Source: Flavobacterium sediminis (GTDB lineage Bacteria; Bacteroidota; Bacteroidia; Flavobacteriales; Flavobacteriaceae). From it: DNA of 64,000 bases. This document shows, one piece after another, positions 1 to 5,844 of the stretch. Position 1 is the first letter of the stretch. Every line of letters starts with the position of its first letter. The DNA lies in assembly GCF_003148385.1 (NCBI RefSeq), contig NZ_CP029463.1, positions 2,232,001 through 2,296,000 of the forward strand, read 5' to 3'. Under the pieces are notes generated by a model, which worked only from the letters and a program-made list of their open reading frames with translations, was not told the origin of the DNA and made no database searches. The position numbers and the translations under genes are program-made.

Positions 1-246
1 TTGCCTAAAAAGTTAGAATCCTGGTATGAGTTAACTTTTGCAGAATTTGTAAAAGAATTAAGTAAGAAGAAAATAAAGCTATCACTTTCAGAAGAAGCAG
101 AATGGGAAGATTACTTTTTACAAGAACAACAAAAAGCACTTGCTTTAAAACAACAAATAACCACCACAGACAAGGAAATAGATAAAATGGTGTATGAGTT
201 GTATGGCTTAACAGATGATGAAATTAGTATAGTTGAGAATAGTTAA
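1..246 (+). CDS. Type IIG (Eco57I/TaqI-like) restriction-modification enzyme, C-terminal fragment
   Basis: The frame is open from base 1 and stops at 244-246, so this is the 3' end of a gene starting outside the window. The 81 visible residues match, from memory, the C-terminal tail of single-chain Eco57I-like restriction-methylase proteins: a 'LESWYELTFAEFVKEL' helix, 'EAEWEDYF', a charged coiled coil and the end motif 'IDKMVYELYGLTDDEISIVE'. This tail follows the TaqI-like specificity domain. The catalytic nuclease and methylase motifs are not visible, so whether the enzyme is intact, or belongs to a BREX-like PglX group, cannot be decided here. Eight bases separate it from the next gene, suggesting one operon with the RES pair. 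Confidence 0.75.
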   Translation: MPKKLESWYELTFAEFVKELSKKKIKLSLSEEAEWEDYFLQEQQKALALKQQITTTDKEIDKMVYELYGLTDDEISIVENS

Positions 247-254
247 TTTAAGTT

Positions 255-1391
255 ATGGCAAAATTATTTAGAGATGCTGTTGATAAAATCAAGCCATTAT
301 TAACAGAAGAGATATTTAAAATTCCAATAGAACAAAAAGGAAGTAATAGCTTTCCAACTTTTTTGAAAGAAGAATTAGATAAATATGCTAAAGTATTTGA
401 AAAAACAATTAACCCTATAATTGAAGAATATGTAGAATTTGAATCTTTAGAAAAAGGAATAATTCTTAACAAGATTAAACAATTTTCAAATTCTTTACTT
501 GAATCTATAAATCTTCATTATCAAGGTAAAGTCTTAGAATCTATTGAAATTTTTAATAACTCTCTAAAAGAGATACTTTTTGAAGAAATAAATACTTCTG
601 ATAAAATTGCTGCAGGGAGAAAGTTTTACAGAGCAAGAAAAGATAATGAATCACATTTCACATCAGCTGATTTGTTTCATATTAAATTTGAAGATAGAAT
701 TCATGTTACTACAAAAAGATATAGTATACCAGGTTTTCCAGCACTATACTTAGGTGAAAGCACATATGTGTGTTGGGAGGAGTTTGATAGAACAAAATTT
801 AGAAGTTTATGGTTTTCTAAATTTAAAAATACAGTGGATTTAAAAATTATTTTAATAGAAAGGCTTGAAGACTTTTTAACAGAAATAGAAAAGGTTTCTA
901 AGGATTTCCAATTAACCTTTATATTAAGGTATTTAGTCACTTTTCCACTTTCAATTGCATGTTCAATTAAAGTAAAGAATACAAAGGCTAATTTTAAACC
1001 AGAATATGTTATCCCTCAATTGTTATTACAGTATGTTTCAAAAGATGATAATTTTGATGGAATTAAATTCCCATCAACAAAGATTAATTATTCCAAACTA
1101 AAAAATGTTCCATCTTATAACTTTGTTTTCCCTATTAAAACCAATAAAGAAAAAGGGTATTGTGATTTTTTAACTTCTGCTTTTGAATTAACAGAACCAA
1201 CTTCTTTAGAAATTGAAGAAGTAATTGATAACCCTCACAATCAAAATACTGTTCATGGTTATACCACTTATAATGAGGAAAAGCATTTTGAAATAATTGA
1301 AGGTTTAAAAACTGTTTATGACTCTTCTGCTTTTGGTAAAATAGAGAAAAGACTGAATGTTAGAGACTGTAAAAAAATTTCAAATGAATAA
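255..1391 (+). CDS. RES-domain protein (putative NAD+-targeting toxin/effector)
   Basis: This 378-residue protein has a helical N-terminal region (about 1-115) and then a RES-like domain. Visible motifs are FYRAR at 124-128, RYSIPG at 155-160, ALYLGES at 163-169, CWEE at 173-176, and a late block 'FKPEYVIPQLLLQYV...DGIKFPS'. RES domains are known from ParT/MbcT-type toxins that degrade NAD+; those are usually much shorter, so the extra N-terminal region may act as sensor or partner interface. There is no signal peptide. The stop codon overlaps the start of the next gene (TAATG), implying translational coupling with the membrane protein. It lies 8 bp after a restriction-modification gene. The fold is assigned from motifs; NAD+ cleavage is inference. 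Confidence 0.65.
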   Translation: MAKLFRDAVDKIKPLLTEEIFKIPIEQKGSNSFPTFLKEELDKYAKVFEKTINPIIEEYVEFESLEKGIILNKIKQFSNSLLESINLHYQGKVLESIEIFNNSLKEILFEEINTSDKIAAGRKFYRARKDNESHFTSADLFHIKFEDRIHVTTKRYSIPGFPALYLGESTYVCWEEFDRTKFRSLWFSKFKNTVDLKIILIERLEDFLTEIEKVSKDFQLTFILRYLVTFPLSIACSIKVKNTKANFKPEYVIPQLLLQYVSKDDNFDGIKFPSTKINYSKLKNVPSYNFVFPIKTNKEKGYCDFLTSAFELTEPTSLEIEEVIDNPHNQNTVHGYTTYNEEKHFEIIEGLKTVYDSSAFGKIEKRLNVRDCKKISNE

Positions 1392-2650
1392 TGAGTATGA
1401 CTGTAAAAGAACTAACTAAGAAAATAGCACAAACTGAATTTTCAGATGAGATTAACAAAATAACACTCAATATTAATTTTCCTCATATAAATTATGAAAT
1501 TGAGTTTACAGGTCTATCATCTATATATGAGTTTTTTCTAAATCAAAATAATGATTGGAGTAAACTCGTTAATTTACCAAATGAATTAAAAGTATCTTCT
1601 AATTTTTTCAAAAGACATTATGATTTAATATTTGGATTAGATAATTATTTTAATGACTTAAATAGTTTTAATACAAATTGGAATTCAATAAAAAGTAGTA
1701 TAAATAACTATTTATCAAGTTATAATAATCAAATTTTCCCAATAGAATCATCAGAACTTAAACTTTTACTTGGATTATTAAATGAAAATAAAGAACAATT
1801 TGAGGGTGCATTTAACTATATGACATCTAATTTTCAAATTAGGAATAGTAAAGAGTACTTCAAAGGTCAACTTAAATCTTATGAATTTCAAGAATTAAAA
1901 AATGATAATAAAATTTCTAAAACTGAATTAGAAAAGAAAACATTAAATCAAGTAAGAAATTATTTTAATAGAAAAATTAGTGACAATCAAAAAACTCTTT
2001 CAGAATATACCAACAACATAGAGGCTAATTACTCTGAACATTTAAAGCAATTAGATAAACTTCAAGAAGAGAAAAATCAAAATTTTGAAGAATGGTTTGA
2101 GAATACCCAAAATGAAGAATGGAAAAAATGGTATGAAGATAAAATTGAAACTTTATCAAGACTTGAAAAAACCTATGAGACTAAATTAAAACTTGAAAAA
2201 CCAGCAAGATACTGGCAAATTAAGTCTGATAAATATTATGAACAAGGTAATACTGCAAAAACTATCCTAATTTGGGTTGTTATTGTTTCATCAATTTTTC
2301 TAAGTATTCTTTTATTTACAGCTCCTGATTGGATTTTCCAAAAGGTATTTAAAGGAAATGAAGTAAGCATAGTAAGATGGTCAATAGTATTCATTACATT
2401 AATTTCACTTTTAGTTTATGCAATTAGAGCTTTAACTAAATATATGTTTAGCTCTTATCATTTAGCAAGAGATGCTGAAGAAAGACATACTTTAACATTC
2501 TTCTTCTTAGCTTTAGTTAAAGACACAGAAGTTAATGAAGAAGATAGAAAAATGATTTTACAATCACTTTTTAGCAGAACTGATACTGGATTATTAAAAG
2601 AAGATTCATCTCCAACTTTACCTGGTGGAATTCTTGAAAAGTTAAAATAA
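1391..2650 (+). CDS. Coiled-coil, two-helix membrane protein (DUF6161-like), partner of the RES gene
   Basis: This 419-residue protein starts inside the stop codon of the RES gene. Residues 1-150 form an asparagine-rich soluble region. Residues about 160-275 are a charged, probably coiled-coil stretch with aromatic repeats (EEWFENTQNEEWKKWYED). Two hydrophobic helices follow at about 290-312 and 328-348. The cytoplasmic C-terminal tail contains 'HLARDAEERHTLTFFFLALV', 'ILQSLFSRTDTGLLKEDSSP', which I recall as the hallmark of DUF6161. No catalytic motif is recognised. Tight coupling to a RES protein suggests a membrane-anchored sensor, inhibitor or delivery partner. That role is inference from context only. 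Confidence 0.6.
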   Translation: MSMTVKELTKKIAQTEFSDEINKITLNINFPHINYEIEFTGLSSIYEFFLNQNNDWSKLVNLPNELKVSSNFFKRHYDLIFGLDNYFNDLNSFNTNWNSIKSSINNYLSSYNNQIFPIESSELKLLLGLLNENKEQFEGAFNYMTSNFQIRNSKEYFKGQLKSYEFQELKNDNKISKTELEKKTLNQVRNYFNRKISDNQKTLSEYTNNIEANYSEHLKQLDKLQEEKNQNFEEWFENTQNEEWKKWYEDKIETLSRLEKTYETKLKLEKPARYWQIKSDKYYEQGNTAKTILIWVVIVSSIFLSILLFTAPDWIFQKVFKGNEVSIVRWSIVFITLISLLVYAIRALTKYMFSSYHLARDAEERHTLTFFFLALVKDTEVNEEDRKMILQSLFSRTDTGLLKEDSSPTLPGGILEKLK

Positions 2651-2774
2651 AATGAAACAAAATTTAGCAAAACTTGTTACTAAGGATTCTGTTAAAAACT
2701 CACCCTGATTGTGAATAAGTTTGACTTTCATTTAATATAATAAAGGGTAATCTTTGTAAAAAGTTATAGATAGT
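2651..2774 (+). ncRNA. Possible structured RNA or leader upstream of the AbiF gene
   Basis: This 124-bp gap holds no convincing gene; an 18-codon frame at 2652-2708 has no support. The strand can fold: TTAC-(t)-AAGGATT at 2677-2688 pairs with AATCTTTGTAA at 2749-2759 (one bulge, one G-U), and ACCCT at 2702-2706 pairs with AGGGT at 2744-2748, continuing the same helix. AbiF-family HEPN toxins have been reported with adjacent structured RNAs. A competing reading is a promoter: TAATCTTTG at 2748-2756 is one base longer than the TAnnTTTG box. Weak evidence either way. Confidence 0.25.
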
Positions 2775-3644
2775 ATGGGGAATAAAGCAACAAATTTTAA
2801 TGAGCAAATAGTGAAGCTTGAAGAAAGAGGAATGGAGCTTGATTATGACAAAGACAAAATCAAAGAGTTTTTATTAGATATTGGTTATTATAGGCTTGGC
2901 TTTTATTGGAATCCATTTGAAATTGATAAAGACCATAATTTTGCTAAAGGGACTAAGTTTTCAAATGCTGTTTTATTATATTATTTAGATGTTGATTTGA
3001 GAAACATACTTCTTAAGTATATGAACAGAATTGAAATAAACTTTAGAACAAAAGTTGTTTATTATGCCTCAAACACTCACAAAAATTCTCCAACTTGGTT
3101 TATAGACCCTAAGGTAATTAGTTCTGAATTTATTAATGCTGTTGAAAATCACTATAATGATGAATTTAAAAAGAACAACAAAGTAATAAAACTTCATCAT
3201 CAAAAATACATTAATGACAAATTTGCTCCTGCTTGGAAAACTCTTGAGTTTTTTACTTTTGGAACAATTTTAAAAATTTATAAATCTCTTTTGGATAGTG
3301 AAATCAAAAAGAGAATTGCTAATGAATATGGCATTATCAACATTGATAAATTTATTAATCTAATGGAAACTATTGTTTATATTAGGAATACTTGTGCTCA
3401 TGGTGGTGTTCTATTTGACCTTAGATTACCTAAAGGGATATCTGCAATACCTGGAATAACTTTTAACAATAACAATAGACATTCTCTTGATTCATCAATA
3501 AAAGTAATTCTATATATTTTAGAACAAATTTCAAATGACAGAAAAAATGAAATGACAGAAAAAATAAAAGAAACTTTTGATAAGCATTCTGAAAATGAAG
3601 TACTTAAAAATATAATCACAAATGAAATTGGTTATATAGATTAA
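2775..3644 (+). CDS. Abi_2 family abortive infection protein (AbiF/AbiD type, HEPN RNase)
   Basis: The 289-residue protein has the Abi_2 signature: an N-terminal 'LLDIGYYRLGFYWNPFE' block (about 33-50), 'YMNRIEINFRTKVVYYAS' (about 82-99) and the HEPN RX4H motif RNTCAH at 204-209, followed by GG. HEPN proteins of this type cleave RNA and act in phage abortive infection; AbiF-like proteins have been proposed as ancestors of Cas13. Length is normal and the gene seems intact. It stands alone on the plus strand, between possible RNA-coding gaps upstream (2651-2774) and downstream (about 3683-3768), and converges on the DUF3871 gene. It lacks the second HEPN domain of Cas13, so it probably works as a dimer (inference). 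Confidence 0.85.
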   Translation: MGNKATNFNEQIVKLEERGMELDYDKDKIKEFLLDIGYYRLGFYWNPFEIDKDHNFAKGTKFSNAVLLYYLDVDLRNILLKYMNRIEINFRTKVVYYASNTHKNSPTWFIDPKVISSEFINAVENHYNDEFKKNNKVIKLHHQKYINDKFAPAWKTLEFFTFGTILKIYKSLLDSEIKKRIANEYGIINIDKFINLMETIVYIRNTCAHGGVLFDLRLPKGISAIPGITFNNNNRHSLDSSIKVILYILEQISNDRKNEMTEKIKETFDKHSENEVLKNIITNEIGYID

Positions 3645-3676
3645 TTTGTATATAACAAATATGTTATGTATCTTTG
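3645..3676 (+). promoter_or_regulatory. Consensus Bacteroidota promoter in the gap after the AbiF gene
   Basis: TTTG at 3645-3648 is followed after 20 bases by TATCTTTG at 3669-3676, a perfect TAnnTTTG -7 box at good spacing. It fires rightward into a gap that contains no plus-strand gene, only a terminator about 60-90 bases on. It overlaps the end of the abiF stop region. Confidence 0.6.
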
Positions 3677-3682
3677 CACTAT

Positions 3683-3768
3683 GAAGTGCCCTATTATTCA
3701 TTACGCTTTAATACTGCACTATAAAAAAATAAAACAACAACCCAGACTTGCTCTGGGTTTCTTTTTTT
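3683..3768 (+). ncRNA. Candidate small RNA (about 85 nt) between abiF and the DUF3871 gene
   Basis: A consensus promoter (-7 box at 3669-3676) and a rho-independent terminator (3739-3768) bracket this segment. No plus-strand gene follows, because the next gene is convergent. The 5' part can form a GCAC/GTGC hairpin at 3676-3690. A frame starting with ATG at 3682-3684 runs through the terminator and into antisense of the next gene, so a coding role is unlikely, although a short leader-like peptide cannot be excluded. Its position beside an AbiF HEPN gene makes an RNA antitoxin or guide-like partner conceivable. That is inference. Confidence 0.4.
3739..3768 (+). terminator. Rho-independent terminator of the candidate small RNA
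   Basis: AACCCAGA (3739-3746) pairs with TCTGGGTT (3752-3759) around a 5-base loop and is followed by TCTTTTTTT. The T-rich tail is on the plus strand. Confidence 0.75.
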
Positions 3769-3773
3769 ATGAC

Positions 3774-3800
3774 AAACCCAGCTTAAAAAAGCTGGGTTTT
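3774..3800. terminator. Second hairpin terminator between convergent genes
   Basis: AAACCCAGCTT (3774-3784) and AAGCTGGGTTT (3789-3799) form a perfect 11-bp stem with an AAAA loop. It begins 4 bases beyond the stop of the minus-strand DUF3871 gene and probably ends that operon. It also backs up the plus-strand terminator. The stem core (ACCCAG/CTGGGT) is the same as in the neighbouring hairpin. Confidence 0.6.
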
Positions 3801-3803
3801 CAT

Positions 3804-4859
3804 TTAACTCAAAAACCAATTGTAATCTCCATTACCAATCAGTGCTTTCTGAATGCCATTTGTAAAATCAAAGGCATTCACATTTCTATCAAGAAAAGTA
3901 TCTATATAAGAAGATTTATTGGCTTGTGTAAAGAGGTTATAAACATTCCAAAGGTTTATATCTCCTTGCTCATTTCTGCAAAAGCTATCATCTTCAAAAT
4001 AATCTTTCACAATAGTATTAATATGTCCATCTGTGAAGTTTAAATTTGGAATCAATACTTTATCCTTTTTTGGTAAATGTTGATATAATCTTGTTCTACC
4101 AATTAATTGAGCAAACTGAGTTTCTGTTAATGAATGTTTAGCAAACTCTTTCATTCCTAACAAATGCTTTTCAGCATTATAGTTTTCTATTACTTCTATA
4201 ATTTTAGTTTGTAATTCTTGATATGAGCTTACTTTCATATCATCTACAAAACCATCACTCCAAACACATAAATTGCAGCAAACTTTATTTTGGAAACCTA
4301 TAAAAAACTTGAATTTTTCAAAAGTCTTTTTATTGTATAAATTTTCCAAATTATAGCTTCTAACTCCACCTATTGTAAGAGCAATTTCATTTCCATTTAT
4401 TTTATCTACAATACTTGGAATCCTAATAATAAAAGCCATTCTTTCAAAATATTGAGTTCTCTCATGGTCTAATAAGTCTTTTACATTTTTATGTATTGCT
4501 TCAGGAGTTCTACCTTTAATTTGATGTGACACTCTAATTTCAGGTTTCTCAAATGTATGATGTGGAAATACTTTTAAAACTGCTTCTTGTGCAATTTCAA
4601 TAAATTCCTGGTGTGAAATAGTCCTTTCATTATCCTTGCTAAACACAGGAATAACACAATCATTTTTTAAATTGTATAAATTGATTTCTTGTGTGTTAGC
4701 TTCAATAAAAGGTTTGTTTGGAAATTTTGAAGTACCAGGAGTTATAACATTACCTGTTTGGATAGTACCAGGATTTATAATGTTATTAGTTTGCTTTACA
4801 GGAATTAATTTATGTGATTCCTGGTTTATTTTGGATTCAATGATGACTTGTGCTTCCAT
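3804..4859 (-). CDS. DUF3871 family protein of Bacteroidota mobile elements
   Basis: This 351-residue protein matches DUF3871 from memory, with typical blocks 'IRVSHQIKGRTPEAIHK', 'ERMAFIIRIPSIVDKINGN', 'LTIGGVRSYNLENLY', 'LTETQFAQLIGRTRLYQHLP' and 'LWNVYNLFTQANKSSYIDTFLDRN'. The family is common on Bacteroidota mobile elements and has no established function; its layout resembles phage DUF932-type proteins. The first 80 residues are a low-complexity linker. Its start overlaps the end of the upstream ATPase gene by 23 bases, so the two are one transcription unit and probably work together in element replication or recombination (inference). Confidence 0.8.
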   Translation of the reverse strand: MEAQVIIESKINQESHKLIPVKQTNNIINPGTIQTGNVITPGTSKFPNKPFIEANTQEINLYNLKNDCVIPVFSKDNERTISHQEFIEIAQEAVLKVFPHHTFEKPEIRVSHQIKGRTPEAIHKNVKDLLDHERTQYFERMAFIIRIPSIVDKINGNEIALTIGGVRSYNLENLYNKKTFEKFKFFIGFQNKVCCNLCVWSDGFVDDMKVSSYQELQTKIIEVIENYNAEKHLLGMKEFAKHSLTETQFAQLIGRTRLYQHLPKKDKVLIPNLNFTDGHINTIVKDYFEDDSFCRNEQGDINLWNVYNLFTQANKSSYIDTFLDRNVNAFDFTNGIQKALIGNGDYNWFLS

Positions 4860-5703
4860 TTGTACTGAATGATTTTGGGTTTAACAATATTTCTTTTGAA
4901 TTAATAGTGTCTTTCTGAACTTTGAAATCATATTCTAAAAGTTCTCTCCAATTGCTATATTGGTTGTACAATACTTTTAATTCATCAAGGCTTTTAGTGT
5001 TTTTAATCTTTTCTCTGGCATCTTGTAGATTTGTACCACTATTACACCATTCTAAAATTTTTCTTCCTGTAGCAGAATTAATAATGAATTCAGGCTTACC
5101 CATAAACAAGCCTGTTCTGTCTTTACTTGAAACAGCAAAATGTTTAATATCTACATCAAATACAATAGTAAATTCATAATCCAACCCATCTTTTTGTACT
5201 GCTTTCAATCCTACTTTTTCAGGAATGTATTTGCCATCTTTTTGATTTAAAACATAATCCTGTTTGGTTCTCATTGTGGCAATAATATGAGCATCAGACT
5301 GTAAAATTTTATCTGTAAATGCTTTCTGTAATGGAGTAATTTTTGCCCAATTTGTAAATGAGTTTCCAGCTAATGAAGAATGATAATCAAGTAAGTAATC
5401 CCAACAATGACTAATGCTATCTATAATTATCACTTCAATACCTGCTTTTTCACAAACATCAATTGCTTTAATGTAATTGTCTGGTGTAAATGGTGGAGTT
5501 AATGTAAGTACATTATAATTGCCTAAATGAGCATATAAATCAGCACTTCCATTTTCTGTATCAATAATGGCAACTTTGCTAAAATCACCATTTGTCAATC
5601 CTTGTGCAAGTAATAAACTTGAATAAGTTTTACCACTACCTGCTGAACCTTGCAAAGCCATTTTTATTTTGGCTTTCTTCCTTTCTGATTGTCTTAATTG
5701 CAT
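4837..5703 (-). CDS. AAA/RecA-like ATPase (Sak4-like recombination protein)
   Basis: The 288-residue protein has Walker A GSAGSGKT at about 19-26, a strand with 'VAIIDTENGSADLYA' and a Walker B-like 'IEVIIIDSISHCWD' at about 90-103. This arrangement is seen in AAA_24/Sak4-type phage ATPases, which bind single-stranded DNA and assist annealing or recombination. The C-terminus is a short charged helical region. It is encoded just upstream of, and overlapping, the DUF3871 gene. The helicase gene lies further upstream in the same direction but is separated by a terminator, so the pair probably has its own promoter in 5704-5844. Confidence 0.75.
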   Translation of the reverse strand: MQLRQSERKKAKIKMALQGSAGSGKTYSSLLLAQGLTNGDFSKVAIIDTENGSADLYAHLGNYNVLTLTPPFTPDNYIKAIDVCEKAGIEVIIIDSISHCWDYLLDYHSSLAGNSFTNWAKITPLQKAFTDKILQSDAHIIATMRTKQDYVLNQKDGKYIPEKVGLKAVQKDGLDYEFTIVFDVDIKHFAVSSKDRTGLFMGKPEFIINSATGRKILEWCNSGTNLQDAREKIKNTKSLDELKVLYNQYSNWRELLEYDFKVQKDTINSKEILLNPKSFSTNGSTSHH

Positions 5704-5749
5704 AGTTTATAATTTTTATTTGATTAATATTTTAGATTCCTGGTTTATA

Positions 5750-5787
5750 CAAAACAAAAAACCAACCTCATTTGATTGAGATTGGTT
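5750..5787 (-). terminator. Rho-independent terminator after the SF2 helicase gene
   Basis: AACCAACCTCA (5760-5770) pairs with TGAGATTGGTT (5777-5787) with one wobble and a 6-base loop. On the minus strand it is followed by a run of T interrupted by one G. Confidence 0.7.
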
Positions 5788-5796
5788 TTGAAAAAG

Positions 5797-5843
5797 TCAC
5801 ATATTTTCCTAAATTATATATATAGGAATAGGAAAATATGTGA
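5797..5843. repeat. Perfect 14-bp inverted repeat at the end of the helicase gene
   Basis: TCACATATTTTCCT (5797-5810) and AGGAAAATATGTGA (5830-5843) are exact inverse complements around a 19-base AT-only-rich loop. The repeat starts one base beyond the helicase stop codon and is followed by an ordinary terminator, so it is not needed for termination. It could be an mRNA-stabilising hairpin, an operator for the downstream pair, or a replication/transfer site. Confidence 0.7.
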
Positions 5844-5844
5844 T

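Noticed and set aside
2652..2708. 18-codon frame after the DUF6161-like gene
   Set aside because: It is too short, has no conserved feature and overlaps the possible structured RNA.
3666..4043. A 125-codon plus-strand frame starting near the promoter at 3669
   Set aside because: It passes through a terminator and lies antisense to the DUF3871 gene for most of its length; its composition is not protein-like. Only a non-coding or very short product is plausible.
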